A DNA stretch of 64,000 nt from Kushneria indalinina DSM 14324 (lineage in GTDB: Bacteria; Pseudomonadota; Gammaproteobacteria; Pseudomonadales; Halomonadaceae). Positions 35,576 through 46,408 of the stretch are shown here, piece after piece (position 1 is the stretch's first letter; every line of letters starts with the position of its first letter). The DNA lies in contig NZ_QRDJ01000006.1 in assembly GCF_003385845.1 (NCBI RefSeq), positions 868,001 through 932,000 on the forward strand, in the 5' to 3' direction. Both the position numbers and the translations under genes were made by a program. Below the pieces are notes generated by a model. It was not told where the DNA came from. It saw nothing but the letters and a program-made list of their open reading frames with translations, and searched no databases.

Positions 35576-36358
35576 ATGAGCGAACTGAGAACAACACTGG
35601 TGCAGGCTGACCTGCGCTGGGAAGATATCGGTACCAACTGTCAGTTACTTGATGAGTGGCTTCAGGATGTCACTACAAGCGATCTGATTGTTTTGCCGGA
35701 AATGTTTTCCACCGGATTCAGCATGGCCCCGGATCGTATGGCCGAGCCCATGGATCAGAGCAAGGCTGTCGCCTGGATGCAGCAGGCCGCGCAGTCACAC
35801 CACGCCGTGGTCACCGGCAGTGTCGCGGTTGCCGAAGGGGGACAGTATTTCAATCGCATGATCTGGGCCCGCCCGGATGGGACCATGGTGACCTATGACA
35901 AGCGGCATCTTTTTCGCATGGCCGATGAGCACGAACACTATGCCATGGGCAATGAACGAACCGTGGTCGAGCTCAACGGCTTCAAAATCCTGCTGACGGT
36001 CTGCTATGACCTGCGCTTTCCCGTGTGGCTGCGCAACGTTGACTGTGAATATGACATCATGATTTGTGTCGCCAACTGGCCCTCGCCGAGACGCATGCAG
36101 TGGCGAACGCTGCTACAGGCGCGCGCCATCGAGAATCTTTGTTATGTCATCGGTGTCAACCGGGTAGGCAATGACGGCAACGATCTGCATTACAGCGGTG
36201 ATTCACTGTTGATCGACTACCGCGGCGATGCGCTGATCGATGAAGCGCCGGATCGCGCCTTTGTGCGTACCGGTGTCATCGGCAAGGAAAGTCTTGAAGA
36301 CTTCCGTGAACAATATCCAACGCATCGCGATGCTGACCGCTTTACGCTGCACGTCTAG
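35576..36358 (+). CDS. omega-amidase / nitrilase-superfamily hydrolase (YafV type)
   Basis: A 260-residue carbon-nitrogen hydrolase with the Glu-Lys-Cys triad: Glu in IVLPEMFSTGFS near residue 43, Lys in YDKRHLFRMADEHEHY near 110, and Cys in TVCYDLRFPVW near 145. The close match to E. coli YafV suggests alpha-ketoglutaramate or alpha-ketosuccinamate deamidation (glutamine transaminase repair). I placed the start at ATG 35576 (MSELRTTLVQADLRW). Confidence 0.9.
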   Translation: MSELRTTLVQADLRWEDIGTNCQLLDEWLQDVTTSDLIVLPEMFSTGFSMAPDRMAEPMDQSKAVAWMQQAAQSHHAVVTGSVAVAEGGQYFNRMIWARPDGTMVTYDKRHLFRMADEHEHYAMGNERTVVELNGFKILLTVCYDLRFPVWLRNVDCEYDIMICVANWPSPRRMQWRTLLQARAIENLCYVIGVNRVGNDGNDLHYSGDSLLIDYRGDALIDEAPDRAFVRTGVIGKESLEDFREQYPTHRDADRFTLHV

Positions 36359-36379
36359 CCAGTCGCATGCTCATGATCG

Positions 36380-36413
36380 AAAAGGCCCCGGGCAGTAATG
36401 CTCGGGGCCTTTT
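36380..36413. terminator. bidirectional terminator
   Basis: AAAAGGCCCCG and CGGGGCCTTTT with a 12-base loop lie 22 bases after the amidase stop. A and T tracts on both sides also suit the convergent yejF. Confidence 0.88.
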
Positions 36414-36507
36414 GGGGACAGGGACTGGTGCTCGGACAGACCACGGCGTCCAGTACTCTGTATGGACTTCAAGCGGCGGCAATAACGTCAGCTCAATAAA
36501 GCCCCGA

Positions 36508-38106
36508 TCACGTCGATCGATCAAACGCGGCCTCGATCAGCTGGCGTGTATAGGCATGGCGCGGCCGCTCGATGACTTCACGGGTCGCACCATGCTCGAT
36601 CATCTCGCCATCCTTGAGCACCATAAGACGATGCGCCATGGCTTTGACCACTGCCAGATCATGACTGATAAAAAGATAGCTGAGCTGGCGTTCGCGCTGA
36701 AGGGTGCGTAAAAGCTCAATAAGCTGGCCTTGAACGGTACGATCCAGCGAGGATGTCGGCTCATCAAGCACCAGAATACGAGGATGCAGAATCAACGCTC
36801 GCGCCAGCGCGATACGTGCGCGCTGGCCACCGGAAAACTCATGCGGATAGCGTGCCAGCGCATCCGTTGCCAGCCCGACGGATGACAGCGTCTGAACCAC
36901 CTGCTCACGCAGCGCATTGCGGTCCAGTTCGGGAAAATGAAAGCGAAGTCCTTCGCTGACGATATCCTCAATGGTCATGCGCGGTGACAGGGCGCCAAAG
37001 GGGTCCTGAAACACGATTTGCATGTGCCGGCGCTCAAGACGCAGCGCGCGGCCACCCAGACGGTCAAGGCGGGTATCGCCCAGCCTGATCTCGCCACTTG
37101 AGGCCACCAGACGCAGCAGCGCCTGCGCCAGCGTGCTCTTGCCGGAGCCGGATTCGCCGACAATGCCGAGCGTCTCTCCCTGCAGCAGGGTCAGAGAGGT
37201 GGGCTTCAAGGCAACGAACGGAGCCGGGCGTGGTTTCAACAGCGGTCTGGGCCTTTGAAAGGCCACCGACAGGTCACTGGCTGACAATATCTCGGGGGCC
37301 TGCGCCGACACGGGCGCCGGTCTACCTTCCGGTTCGGCCTCGATCAGGGATTGAGTGTAAATGCTGGTCGGGTGCGACAGTACCTCACGGGTCATGCCGG
37401 TCTCCTGCACGCGCCCCTGATGCAGCACGCATACCCGATCCGCCCAGCGCCGTACCAGATTGAGATCATGCGTGATCAGCAGCATCGCCATGCCCATCGA
37501 GTCGGCCAGATCCCGCAGCAGCAGCAAAATTTCACGCGACACGGTCACATCAAGCGCGGTTGTGGGCTCATCGGCCACCAGAAGCTCGGGACGGTTGGCG
37601 ATCGCCATGGCAATGACCACGCGCTGGCGCTGTCCGCCGGAAAGCTCGTGCGGCCAGGCATTGATCAGCTGTTCGGGGCGCGGCAGGCGCACCTGTTGCA
37701 TCAGCTCAAGGATACGCGCCCGCAGGGCACTGCCATGTAGCGGCTGGTGCAGGGTGATGGCCTCGCCGATCTGACGACCGATGCGGTGCAGCGGGTTAAG
37801 CGCACTCATGGGTTCCTGAAACACCACACCGACCCGATCGCCATGAAGGGTTTCCCAGTCACGGCGGGAAAGCCCTTCAAGCCGGGTCTCTCCCAGCCAT
37901 CGGCCACCTTCGACCCGGATGCCCGGGGGAACAAGATCCAGCGCGGCCATGGCGGTCATGGTCTTGCCGGAGCCGGACTCGCCGACCAGCGCCAGCGTTT
38001 CACCCGCCTCGATGGCAAGACTGACCCCATGCACCAGAGGCTTGTCGTCTGCAAAAACACGCAGCTTTTCCAGCGAAAAAACGGGGTTGCCGGACGTCTC
38101 CATCAT
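36508..38106 (-). CDS. yejF: peptide ABC transporter, tandem ATPase YejF
   Basis: Double ATP-binding subunit (532 aa) of the YejABEF importer for oligopeptides and microcin C-like compounds. First ATPase: Walker A GESGSGKTMTA near residue 36, signature LSGGQRQRV near 155. Second: GESGSGKSTLAQ near 318, FSGGQRARIALARAL near 430. Both halves look intact. Start at 38106 or the next ATG 38103; it overlaps the yejE stop. Last gene of yejA-yejB-yejE-yejF. Confidence 0.95.
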   Translation of the reverse strand: MMETSGNPVFSLEKLRVFADDKPLVHGVSLAIEAGETLALVGESGSGKTMTAMAALDLVPPGIRVEGGRWLGETRLEGLSRRDWETLHGDRVGVVFQEPMSALNPLHRIGRQIGEAITLHQPLHGSALRARILELMQQVRLPRPEQLINAWPHELSGGQRQRVVIAMAIANRPELLVADEPTTALDVTVSREILLLLRDLADSMGMAMLLITHDLNLVRRWADRVCVLHQGRVQETGMTREVLSHPTSIYTQSLIEAEPEGRPAPVSAQAPEILSASDLSVAFQRPRPLLKPRPAPFVALKPTSLTLLQGETLGIVGESGSGKSTLAQALLRLVASSGEIRLGDTRLDRLGGRALRLERRHMQIVFQDPFGALSPRMTIEDIVSEGLRFHFPELDRNALREQVVQTLSSVGLATDALARYPHEFSGGQRARIALARALILHPRILVLDEPTSSLDRTVQGQLIELLRTLQRERQLSYLFISHDLAVVKAMAHRLMVLKDGEMIEHGATREVIERPRHAYTRQLIEAAFDRST

Positions 38107-39179
38107 GCCGCACTCCCGGCCACCGGCTGCACCGCGTGGCGCGGATCAAAGGCGTCACGCAGCCCTTCACCGATAAACACCAGCAGCGACAAGAGAATGG
38201 CCAGGGTCATGAACGCCGTTATCCCCAGCCAGGGCGCCTGCAGATTGTTCTTGCCCTGTGCCACCAGCTCGCCCAGAGACGGGGAGCCCGGCGGCAGGCC
38301 GAAGCCCAGAAAATCCAGCGCCGTCAACGTGGTGATGGCGCCGGTAAAGATAAACGGCAGAAAGGTCAGGGTAGAGACCATGGCGTTGGGCAGCACGTGG
38401 CGAGCCATGATCAGCCGTGCCGGCAGGCCCATGGCGCGGGCCGCGCGAACATAGTCAAGGTTGCGGGCACGCAGAAACTCGGCCCGCACGATATCGACCA
38501 GCCCCAGCCATGAAAAGGCAATCATGATCAGCGCCAGCCACCACACGCTGGGCACCACCAGGCTGGAGAGAATAATCAGAATAAACAGCATCGGCAGGCC
38601 GGACCACAGCTCGATCACGCGCTGCCCGACCAGATCTACCCGGCCACCGACATAGCCCTGCACCGCGCCCACGATAACGCCGATCAGCACCGACCCCAGT
38701 GTTACCAGTCCGGCAAAAAGCACCGAGAGTCGAAAGCCGTAGATCACCCGGGCCAGCACGTCGCGCCCCTGATCATCGGTCCCCAGCCAGTGGGCCGCAC
38801 TCGGCGGGGCCGGCGCGGGCATATCGAGCGTCATGTCGATGCTCTGCCAGGAGAAGGGAATGGGTGGCTGAACCAGCCACCCCTGATCACGAATCAACGA
38901 CAAAACGGCCGGATCGCTGTAGAGCGCAGTGGTGGGTAAAAAGCCACCGAAGACGGTTTCGGGATAGTCCACCAGCAGCGGCCAGTACCACTGACCGTCA
39001 AAACGCACCACCAGCGGCGTGTCATTGGCGATCAGCTCGGCGGGTAGCGTCACCACCAGCAGCGCCAGAAATAGACCACTGGCGACCATGGCTCGCCGGT
39101 TGCCGCGAAAGACGGCCAGCCGACGTCGCATGATGGGAGAGAGACGGCTTCTGGCCGGGAAGGGGGCATGGTTGGACAA
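38103..39179 (-). CDS. yejE: peptide ABC transporter permease YejE
   Basis: Inner-membrane permease, 358 aa. The N-terminus LSPIMRRRLAVFRGNRRAM and ELIANDTPLVVRFDGQWYWP are the YejE hallmark, and the DppC-type permease core has the EAA-like RAARAMGLPARLIMARHVLPNA near residue 240. Five to six membrane segments. ATG 39179 lies three bases after the yejB stop. Confidence 0.95.
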   Translation of the reverse strand: MSNHAPFPARSRLSPIMRRRLAVFRGNRRAMVASGLFLALLVVTLPAELIANDTPLVVRFDGQWYWPLLVDYPETVFGGFLPTTALYSDPAVLSLIRDQGWLVQPPIPFSWQSIDMTLDMPAPAPPSAAHWLGTDDQGRDVLARVIYGFRLSVLFAGLVTLGSVLIGVIVGAVQGYVGGRVDLVGQRVIELWSGLPMLFILIILSSLVVPSVWWLALIMIAFSWLGLVDIVRAEFLRARNLDYVRAARAMGLPARLIMARHVLPNAMVSTLTFLPFIFTGAITTLTALDFLGFGLPPGSPSLGELVAQGKNNLQAPWLGITAFMTLAILLSLLVFIGEGLRDAFDPRHAVQPVAGSAA

Positions 39180-39182
39180 GCG

Positions 39183-40253
39183 CTAGCTCTCCCGTCGTTC
39201 AAAATCGATACGCGGATCGATGGCCACATAGGTCAGATCGGAGATCAGCTTCAGCACCAGACCGATCAGCGTAAAGAGAAACAGCGTGCCAAAGATGACC
39301 GGATAGTCCCGCTGCAGTACGGCCTCGTAGCCGAGCATCCCAAGACCATCGAGCGAGAAGAGCACCTCGATCAAAAGCGCCCCGGTAAAGAAGATGCCCA
39401 CCAGTGCCGAGGGCAGACCCGCGATCACGATCAGCATGGCGTTGCGAAACACATGGCCGTAAAGCCGGCGTCGCTCGGAGGCACCCTTGGCACGCGCGGT
39501 CATCACGTACTGCTTGTGAATCTCTTCCAGAAAGCTGTTGCGGGTCAAAAAGGCGAGGGTGGCGAAGCTGCCGATGGTCAGTGCGGTAACCGGCAGAGCG
39601 ATATGCCAGAAGTAGTCGATGATTTTTCCCCACCAGGAGAGCTGGTCAAACTCGGGCGAGGTCAGTCCGCGCAGCGGAAACCAGTTGAGATAGCTTCCAC
39701 CGGCAAACACCACGATCAACAGCAGCGCGAACAGAAAGCCGGGGATGGCGTAGCCCACAATGACCAGCGCCGAGCTCCATAGATCGAACCGGCTGCCCTG
39801 ACGCACCGCCTTGAGAATGCCCAGCGGTACGGAGATGAGATAGACCAGCAGCGTGCTCCAGAGCCCCAGTGAGATGGAGACCGGCAATCGATCAACGATC
39901 AGGTCCGTGACCGGCTGGCCGCGAAAGAAACTCTCGCCAAAATCCAGTTGCGCATAGTTGCCCACCATGATGGCAAAACGCTGCCACAACGGCTTGTCGA
40001 AGCCGAACTGCGTGTTGAGCTCCTCGATGAAGACAGGATCAATGCCACGCGTTCCGCGCGTGGCGTCCCCGCTGGCCACGACCCCGTCACTGCCACCCCC
40101 GAGCGTCGCGTTTGAGCCCATTCCCTCGATGCGCGACAGCATCTGCTCGACCGGCCCGCCGGGTGCGGCCTGCACGATGATGAAATTGAGCAATAGTACC
40201 GCCAGCAGGGTCGGCACCATCAGTAGTACACGCATCACGATATAACGTGCCAT
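39183..40253 (-). CDS. yejB: peptide ABC transporter permease YejB
   Basis: DppB-type permease (356 aa). N-terminal segment [24 protein letters not shown] and C-terminal [21 protein letters not shown] match the family, and the loop [22 protein letters not shown] is the ATPase contact. I chose ATG 40253 because AGGAG lies eight bases upstream, rather than GTG 40259. It begins six bases after the yejA stop. Confidence 0.95.
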   Translation of the reverse strand: MARYIVMRVLLMVPTLLAVLLLNFIIVQAAPGGPVEQMLSRIEGMGSNATLGGGSDGVVASGDATRGTRGIDPVFIEELNTQFGFDKPLWQRFAIMVGNYAQLDFGESFFRGQPVTDLIVDRLPVSISLGLWSTLLVYLISVPLGILKAVRQGSRFDLWSSALVIVGYAIPGFLFALLLIVVFAGGSYLNWFPLRGLTSPEFDQLSWWGKIIDYFWHIALPVTALTIGSFATLAFLTRNSFLEEIHKQYVMTARAKGASERRRLYGHVFRNAMLIVIAGLPSALVGIFFTGALLIEVLFSLDGLGMLGYEAVLQRDYPVIFGTLFLFTLIGLVLKLISDLTYVAIDPRIDFERRES

Positions 40254-40258
40254 GGGCA

Positions 40259-42106
40259 CTACTCCTGCTGGGCGTCAATCTGACGGGCGCCCTGTGTGTC
40301 GACCCACCAGCTGTCGAGATCCAGACCGTACTCGGGGCTTTGATCGGGCACGGCAAATTTTTTCCAGTAGGCCAGTCGGGTCACCGGCGAGTGATACTGG
40401 GGAATCACGTAAAAGCCCCAGCGCAGAACACGATCCAGTGCCGAGGCGGCCGACGCCAGCGCCTCGCGTGAGTCTGCCCGGATAATATGGTCAATGAGAT
40501 CATCAATCACCGGGCTTTCAATCCCCATGAGATTGCGGCTTTGTGGCTGATCGGCATATTCACTGCCCCAGTACTCGCGCTGCTCGTTGCCGGGATTGTT
40601 GCTCTGGGCAATGACGGTGGTGGTCATGTCGAAATCAAACTGGCGCAGCCGTACCAGATACTGACTCGCGTCCACGGTACGAATATTGACCTCTACCCCC
40701 AGGCGCGCGAGGTTACGCACCATAGGCAGCGCCATGCGCTCAAGGCTTGAATCCCGCAGCAGCAGCTCAAAACGCAGCGGCTGCCCGGTTTCCCGATCGA
40801 CCATTCGATTATCACGCACTTCATAACCGGCCTCATACAGAAGGTCCAGCGCCTTTTTCAGTCTGGGCCGCAGCTTTTGTGGTGCCTCGATGGGCAGGGG
40901 CGAGTCGAAGACCTCCTCGGGCAGCTGACCACGCCAGGGGGTGAGAAGGTCGCGCTCGCCCGCGTCCGGCAGTTCTTTGGCTTCCATGGTGGAGTGGTCA
41001 AAAAATCCCTGTGTACGGACGTAGAGACCATAAAAGAGATTGCGATTGAGCCATTCGAAATCAAACGCCAGCCCCAGCGCCTGTCGAACGCGTCGGTCCT
41101 TGAAGATATCCCGGCGCAGGTTCATCACAAAGCCCTGCATGGGGGCCGGATTGTGATCTTCGATCTCAACGCGTTTGACCAGTCCCTGCCGCGCGGCAGG
41201 GAAGTCATAACCGGTGACCCAGTTGCGCGCGATGTTCTCGACCCGCAGATCGACGCGGCCGGCTCGAAAGGCCGTCAGGGCCACGCTGGGGTCGCGATAG
41301 TAGTCAAAGATCAGGCGGTCGATGTTGTAACGCCCACGATTGACCGGCAGGTCGCGGGCCCAGTAGCTGTCGTCACGCTGATAGACAATGCGCTGGCCGG
41401 GCTGAACGGAGGCGATGCGATAAGGGCCTGAGCCCATCAGGGGGTCAAGCGTAGGGCGCGTGATGTCACGCTCGCGAATATCGGCTGCCGACAACACCGG
41501 CATCTGTCCCAGGATCAGCGGCAGTTCCCGCGAGTTATTGGCACTGAACTCAAAGCGCACGGTACAGGGTGACAGCATCTCCACCCCGGTGACGTCGGCA
41601 TAGTAAGCCCGATACAGGGGAGAACCCTGGGTTTTCAGGGTCTCGAAGGTGGTGACAACATCTTCGGCCGTCACCGGGCTACCATCATGAAAGCGCGCCC
41701 GGGAATCCAGATCGATCTCCATCCAGTGCCGGTCCGGATCCAGCCGAATACCCGCCGCCAGAAGCCCATACAGGGTGAAGGGTTCATCGGGATTTTCCAC
41801 CATCAGCGTATCAAAGGGCAGACCGCCGAAGGCGTTAAGCCCGCTGGCCGGGTCGCCCCGCACGATGAAGGGATTGAGCGAGTCAAAGCTGCCCTGGGCG
41901 GCGCGCACCATGTCGCCACCCTTTGGCGCCTGCACATTGACCCAGGGGAAGTGATCAAACCCAGCCGGCAGCTCGGGCGTATCGTAAAGCGAGATGCCAT
42001 GCACGGTCGGTACGTCACTGACGGGAGCGGCCTGTAGCCCCTGGGCCGTCAGGGCCATCATAAGACCTGCCCCCAGCAGGCCGCGCCACCGATTCATACG
42101 CATCAT
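40259..42106 (-). CDS. yejA: periplasmic peptide-binding protein YejA
   Basis: Extracellular solute-binding protein family 5, 615 aa. Signal peptide [23 protein letters not shown], likely cleaved after QA. Family phrases: [15 protein letters not shown] near residue 137, [16 protein letters not shown] near 220 and [18 protein letters not shown] near 345. First gene of the operon; it starts 15 bases from the gloB stop, on the same strand, so gloB and yej may share a transcript. Confidence 0.93.
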   Translation of the reverse strand: MMRMNRWRGLLGAGLMMALTAQGLQAAPVSDVPTVHGISLYDTPELPAGFDHFPWVNVQAPKGGDMVRAAQGSFDSLNPFIVRGDPASGLNAFGGLPFDTLMVENPDEPFTLYGLLAAGIRLDPDRHWMEIDLDSRARFHDGSPVTAEDVVTTFETLKTQGSPLYRAYYADVTGVEMLSPCTVRFEFSANNSRELPLILGQMPVLSAADIRERDITRPTLDPLMGSGPYRIASVQPGQRIVYQRDDSYWARDLPVNRGRYNIDRLIFDYYRDPSVALTAFRAGRVDLRVENIARNWVTGYDFPAARQGLVKRVEIEDHNPAPMQGFVMNLRRDIFKDRRVRQALGLAFDFEWLNRNLFYGLYVRTQGFFDHSTMEAKELPDAGERDLLTPWRGQLPEEVFDSPLPIEAPQKLRPRLKKALDLLYEAGYEVRDNRMVDRETGQPLRFELLLRDSSLERMALPMVRNLARLGVEVNIRTVDASQYLVRLRQFDFDMTTTVIAQSNNPGNEQREYWGSEYADQPQSRNLMGIESPVIDDLIDHIIRADSREALASAASALDRVLRWGFYVIPQYHSPVTRLAYWKKFAVPDQSPEYGLDLDSWWVDTQGARQIDAQQE

Positions 42107-42121
42107 GTCAGGCGTGTACCT

Positions 42122-42889
42122 TCAAAACCGATCCTTCCAGGCGCGCAGGGTGGCAAAGGTTGCCTGGGCGTCGTGGGTATCTCCCTGTTCCACCGCGCCA
42201 CGCTGTACACTCTCCAGATGAACGCGCATGAACGGGTTGATGAGGCACTCACGACCGATGGTACTGGGCAGAGTGGGGCGGTCGAGTTCACGCGCCTTTT
42301 GGCACTCCTCGAGCAGAGTGTCGCGGGCACTGTTGTCCGGCTCGGCGGCCTGGGCGAACTTCAGGTTGGCAAGCGTATATTCATGTGCACCAAAGACCAG
42401 CGTGTCATCATCAAGCTCGGCAAAGCGCGTCAGGGCCTGATGCATCTGCTCAGGCGTGCCCTCGAAAAGACGTCCGCAGCCGCCGCAGAAGAGCGTGTCG
42501 GCGCAAAAGAGCAGAGACGGCGTGCCGCTGGAGAGAAAGGAGATATGATCCAGGGTGTGGCCGGGCGTGGCCATGACCTCAAAGTGGCGCCCCATCAGAC
42601 GAAAGCGATCACCTTCTCCAACAGCTTCGTCGATACCCGCGATGGACGAATTATCGGGACCGATGACCCGTGGCGAGTAGCGTGTTTTGAGCTCGTCCAG
42701 ACCACCGGTGTGGTCCTGGTGATGATGGGTAATCAGGATGGCTTCAAGGCATGCACCGGTACGCTCCAGATAGTCGATGACCGGCTGTGCCTCACCCGGA
42801 TCGACCACGACAACGCTGCCCGTGTTGTCCTGTTGCATCACCCAGATGTAATTATCCTGGAACGCCGGCAGTGGTTTGACGGTCAACAT
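42122..42889 (-). CDS. gloB: hydroxyacylglutathione hydrolase (glyoxalase II)
   Basis: Metallo-beta-lactamase-fold enzyme (255 aa) hydrolysing S-D-lactoylglutathione. The metal motif THHHQDHTGG is near residue 56, ATPGHTLDHI near 108, CADTLFCGGCGRLFEG near 130 and GAHEYTLANLKFA near 167. I chose ATG 42889 (MLTVKPLPAFQDNYIW), the canonical N-terminus. Divergent from yafS; gloB-yafS-rnhA-dnaQ is conserved in E. coli. Confidence 0.96.
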   Translation of the reverse strand: MLTVKPLPAFQDNYIWVMQQDNTGSVVVVDPGEAQPVIDYLERTGACLEAILITHHHQDHTGGLDELKTRYSPRVIGPDNSSIAGIDEAVGEGDRFRLMGRHFEVMATPGHTLDHISFLSSGTPSLLFCADTLFCGGCGRLFEGTPEQMHQALTRFAELDDDTLVFGAHEYTLANLKFAQAAEPDNSARDTLLEECQKARELDRPTLPSTIGRECLINPFMRVHLESVQRGAVEQGDTHDAQATFATLRAWKDRF

Positions 42890-43019
42890 GACAATCCTCG
42901 ATAAAGTAGGTTGCAAAAAGGGCGCAATGTGCCCGATGTAACGAATGTTTCGGGTAACCGCCAGCCTCGACAACCGGGGTGGTCATTAAACGCGATAACC
43001 ATGCGATCAGGGGCCCTGC

Positions 43020-43907
43020 ATGTCAAATCACCACGCCGACCAGGCAGCGTTCAGCGAACAGTTCCTTGCCGGACAGCGTTACTGGCAGACCTCCCATGGC
43101 AGGCGACAGTGGCAGGCAGAGAAACAGTGTCTGCACCCATTGCTGGCCAGATCCGGCGTACAGCATGCCCTTGAGATCGGTGTAGCGCCGCCGCTGCTGG
43201 CCCACGACAGCATTCGCCATCGCATCAGCTGGGCGCCACAGCGCGATCTGGCTGAGCATCCCTCGACCCTCGTCTGTCGCCCCGAAGCCCTGCCACTGGC
43301 CGATGAGGCACTGGAGCTGGTCCTGGTGCATCATATGCTGGAAGTGGCGCCTCAGCCCGGCCATCTGCTGCGTGAAGCCGCTCGCGTCACCAGCGACAGC
43401 GGTCGTTTGATACTGATCGGCTGGCATCCGCTGGGCATTGCAGGCCCGGCACGGCTCAAGCGGTGTCATGAGCGCTTTTATCAGCGTAGCCGATGGCTGA
43501 CCCCGGGTCGGCTGCGCGACTGGCTGGCGTTTATCGATTTCAACATTGAGCGTATCGATTACTGCGGCTTTGTGCCTTTCGAAAACACGCCGGACTGGCT
43601 TCTCATGGAGACCTGGGGCCGGCGCCACAACCTGCCGCTGGGTCGTGCCTGGGTGATCAGTGCAAAACGCCAGATGTGTCGCATGATTCCGCTTAAAAAG
43701 CGCTTTGACCCTGGCGCCATGCTCGGCAGCAAGGTCTCTTCGATGGCCTGCATGTCGCATGAATCCGGGCACGAGCCGTCACATGACATCGTCCAGCTCA
43801 TGAGTTCTCAAAAGGCGCATGACACGCCGAATCACAACTCTTCAAGCGACATTGCCCGGGAAAGGAAACAACGCAGCCCGACAGCGCCCCCGGGTGTCAT
43901 GGCATAA
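43020..43907 (+). CDS. yafS: class I SAM-dependent methyltransferase (YafS type)
   Basis: 295-residue methyltransferase-like protein. The SAM-binding first motif is partly degenerate ([12 protein letters not shown] near residue 49); [32 protein letters not shown] near 100 is the usual UbiE-like pattern. It lies between divergent gloB and rnhA, the E. coli yafS position; function there is unknown. ATG 43020. The C-terminal tail (last 50 aa) is Ser/His-rich and poorly conserved, and leads to rnhA. Confidence 0.85.
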   Translation: MSNHHADQAAFSEQFLAGQRYWQTSHGRRQWQAEKQCLHPLLARSGVQHALEIGVAPPLLAHDSIRHRISWAPQRDLAEHPSTLVCRPEALPLADEALELVLVHHMLEVAPQPGHLLREAARVTSDSGRLILIGWHPLGIAGPARLKRCHERFYQRSRWLTPGRLRDWLAFIDFNIERIDYCGFVPFENTPDWLLMETWGRRHNLPLGRAWVISAKRQMCRMIPLKKRFDPGAMLGSKVSSMACMSHESGHEPSHDIVQLMSSQKAHDTPNHNSSSDIARERKQRSPTAPPGVMA

Positions 43908-43941
43908 TGGTGTTCTGATAACGGATACCACGAGGCGCGCA

Positions 43942-44409
43942 GTGAGCGATGAAGTACGTCCCCATGTCATTATCCATACCGACGGTGGGTGCCGGGGCAA
44001 CCCCGGTCCGGGCGGCTGGGGCGCGGTTCTGCGCAGTGGTCCTCATGAAAAGTGCCTGAAGGGCGGCGAGGCGCACACCACCAACAACCGCATGGAGCTG
44101 ATGGCTGCCATCTCTGCTCTGCGGGCGCTGACTCGCCCCTGTCGCATCGAACTCTGGACCGATTCGCAGTATGTCCGTCAGGGCATCACCCAGTGGATTC
44201 ACAACTGGGTCAAAAAGGACTGGAAAACGGCATCGAAGGCGCCGGTAAAAAATGCCGAGCTCTGGAAGATGCTGCTGGAAGAGTCCCGTCGACACGAGAT
44301 TGAATGGCACTGGCTCAAGGGCCATGCCGGCCATGAAGGCAATGAATTGGCCGATCAGCTGGCCAATGACGCCATGGATGAACTCAAAACCCGCGAGAAA
44401 ATGTCATGA
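43942..44409 (+). CDS. rnhA: ribonuclease HI
   Basis: Cleaves the RNA strand of RNA-DNA hybrids. 155 aa, the E. coli length. Catalytic DEDD residues: Asp in [16 protein letters not shown], Glu in [11 protein letters not shown], Asp in LWTDSQYV and Asp near ELADQLAND; the His-loop is GHAGHEGNE. The start is GTG 43942 with GAGG upstream; an in-frame extension to 43819 lies within yafS. Overlaps dnaQ by four bases. Confidence 0.97.
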   Translation: MSDEVRPHVIIHTDGGCRGNPGPGGWGAVLRSGPHEKCLKGGEAHTTNNRMELMAAISALRALTRPCRIELWTDSQYVRQGITQWIHNWVKKDWKTASKAPVKNAELWKMLLEESRRHEIEWHWLKGHAGHEGNELADQLANDAMDELKTREKMS

Positions 44410-45140
44410 GACAGATCGTTCTTGATACGGAAACCACGGGTATCGAAGTCAGGGACGGGCACCGCCTGATCGAAATCGGTGGTGTCGAAGTCATTAACCG
44501 TCGCCTGACCGGGCGACACTATCACCAGTACATCAACCCCGAGCGCGCCATCGACCCGGAAGCCATTGAAGTGCATGGCATCACGGATGCGCGCGTGGCC
44601 AACGAGCCGGTATTTGCCGATATCGCCCACGAGTTCTGGGAGTTTGTGCAGGGCGCCGAGCTGGTCATTCACAACGCCCCCTTTGACGTAGGCTTTATCG
44701 ATCACGAATTTGCCATGGTCAACCGGGCGCGTGGCAACGAAGCGCTGGGGCCGCTGGCATCAAAATGCAGCATACTGGACACGCTGAAGATGGCGCGCGA
44801 TCGCCACCCGGGGCAGCGCAACAGTCTGGACGCCCTGTGCAAGCGCTACGATATCGACAACGGCCGCCGCGAACTGCACGGCGCTTTGCTGGACTCCGAG
44901 ATTCTGGCCGATGTCTATCTGGCCATGACCGGCGGGCAGACGGCACTGACCCTGGGGGCAGAGCGGGATGCCGACAGCAACAGCAGTGGCAACACGGGCT
45001 TTGCCATTCGCCGGCTGTCGGCCGAGCGGGTGCCGCTACGCGTGATTACTGCCAGTGATGAAGAAGCACAGGCACACCAGCAAAAACTGGCCAGAATGAG
45101 GGAAAAGGGCATCTGTCTTTGGGACGAACTGGGAGCTTGA
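44406..45140 (+). CDS. dnaQ: DNA polymerase III epsilon subunit (proofreading exonuclease)
   Basis: 3'-5' exonuclease of the replicase core, 244 aa. ExoI motif LDTETTGIE near residue 6, Exo[16 protein letters not shown] near 90, and Exo[20 protein letters not shown] near 157, which carry the DEDDh residues. A flexible linker and the alpha-binding C-terminus ([12 protein letters not shown]) follow. ATG 44406 overlaps the rnhA stop as ATGA. Confidence 0.97.
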   Translation: MRQIVLDTETTGIEVRDGHRLIEIGGVEVINRRLTGRHYHQYINPERAIDPEAIEVHGITDARVANEPVFADIAHEFWEFVQGAELVIHNAPFDVGFIDHEFAMVNRARGNEALGPLASKCSILDTLKMARDRHPGQRNSLDALCKRYDIDNGRRELHGALLDSEILADVYLAMTGGQTALTLGAERDADSNSSGNTGFAIRRLSAERVPLRVITASDEEAQAHQQKLARMREKGICLWDELGA

Positions 45141-45141
45141 G

Positions 45142-45918
45142 GTGCTGACACGCGATATTCGAACGCTGACCGGCTGCCGCGAAGGCTATCTGATTCGCGT
45201 CGGTGAGCATGGCATCGCCGACAACGGGCAGGGCGGCATCCTGCAGCCTCGAGGCCGCTGGCCGGACGGTGCCATCGCCATCGGCTACTGGAACGAGGTG
45301 CCGGTCGCCGTGTTATCAGAGCCGGGAGAAGAGCAGTGGCTGCCGGCGCGTCACTGGCTGGGCGCACTGCCCGAACAATCCTTTGGGCTGATCTCCACGG
45401 CACTGCAGATCGTGCGCTGGGCACAGGATCATCGCTTTTGCGGCCGCTGCGGGACACGCATGCGCCGTCGCCCCGGCGAGTTCATGATGGCATGTCCGGC
45501 CTGCAGCTTTCGAAGCTACCCCAGAATATCCCCCTGCATCATCACCCTGGTGACCTGGCGCGATCAGCTGCTGCTGGCACGAAGCCCGCGCTTCCCCACC
45601 GGGCGCTTTAGTACGCTGGCCGGTTTTATCGAGCCCGGTGAATCGGCAGAAGAGGCCGTTCGCCGTGAGGTGTTCGAGGAAGTTGGCGTGCAGGTAGGCC
45701 GGGTCAGCTACTTCAAGAGCCAGTCATGGCCGATGCCACACTCTTTCATGATGGGGTTTTACGCCGAGGCGGCCAGCCGCGACCTTCATATCGACGGGGT
45801 CGAGATCGAGGCTGCCGACTGGTTTACTGCCGATCAGTTGCCGGGGCTGCCGCCATCCTATTCCATCTCAAGCGCCCTGATCGAAAACTTCCTTCGAGGC
45901 AGCGCCACTCGGGAGTGA
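45142..45918 (+). CDS. nudC: NAD+ diphosphatase / decapping hydrolase (NudC)
   Basis: Nudix enzyme that cleaves NADH and removes NAD caps from RNA. The zinc ribbon is CGRCGTRMRRR...CPAC near residue 95-118. The Nudix box GFIEPGESAEEAVRREVFEEVGV lies near 165, followed by the NudC SQSWPMPHSFMMGF. Length 258 aa equals E. coli. Start is GTG 45142, one base after the dnaQ stop, with TTGAGG upstream. Confidence 0.96.
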   Translation: MLTRDIRTLTGCREGYLIRVGEHGIADNGQGGILQPRGRWPDGAIAIGYWNEVPVAVLSEPGEEQWLPARHWLGALPEQSFGLISTALQIVRWAQDHRFCGRCGTRMRRRPGEFMMACPACSFRSYPRISPCIITLVTWRDQLLLARSPRFPTGRFSTLAGFIEPGESAEEAVRREVFEEVGVQVGRVSYFKSQSWPMPHSFMMGFYAEAASRDLHIDGVEIEAADWFTADQLPGLPPSYSISSALIENFLRGSATRE

Positions 45919-45947
45919 GCACTCAAAACGTGGCGGCGCCGGAGAGG

Positions 45948-46274
45948 CTAGGCGTCGCCGCGGCGACGAAAAAGGCGGGTCAGGCGTGACGCCAGCATGA
46001 TATCGCCGCGGGCGCGAACCTTGCCGGACATGACCGCCTGCATCCCGCTGAGCTCCTTGTTGATCAGCCGCTCGAAGGTGCGGGTATCGGTCATGAGTGT
46101 GACGGAAGGCGCCTCGTGGTTCCCTTCCTGAATATCCAGTGTTCCATCATTGATCACGACAAAATAGCGTTGCCCTTCAGCCAGTTCGAGCTGCAGGGTC
46201 TCGTGGACACCCGCTGCCGCTTCTGCGTCAAAGCGTTCGTGAAGTTTTGCAATCAGTGGCGCGGTATCGACCAT
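45948..46274 (-). CDS. SCP2 sterol-binding domain protein
   Basis: A 108-residue single SCP2-like domain. It contains ETLQLELAEGQRYFVVINDGTLDIQEG, followed by SVTLMTDTRTFERLINKEL and AVMSGKVRARGDIMLASRLTRLF, the typical lipid-carrier pattern. Soluble. ATG 46274. It is convergent with nudC, divergent from sohB. Lipid ligand and pathway unknown. Confidence 0.88.
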   Translation of the reverse strand: MVDTAPLIAKLHERFDAEAAAGVHETLQLELAEGQRYFVVINDGTLDIQEGNHEAPSVTLMTDTRTFERLINKELSGMQAVMSGKVRARGDIMLASRLTRLFRRRGDA

Positions 46275-46408
46275 CTTTATGTCCGGTTAATGATTAAAAA
46301 ATACATGATAGCCATTTCATGGCACGCCATGCCTGGTCCTCAGCACATTGAGGCCTCATGTGCGATGATGGCGCGCATTCTATCCGTTATACCCGGGAGG
46401 TTGAAAAC

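Noticed and set aside
35383-35637. 84-residue minus-strand frame near the amidase
   Set aside because: Composition is rich in Arg/Ser with no recognisable pattern, and it overlaps the amidase start.
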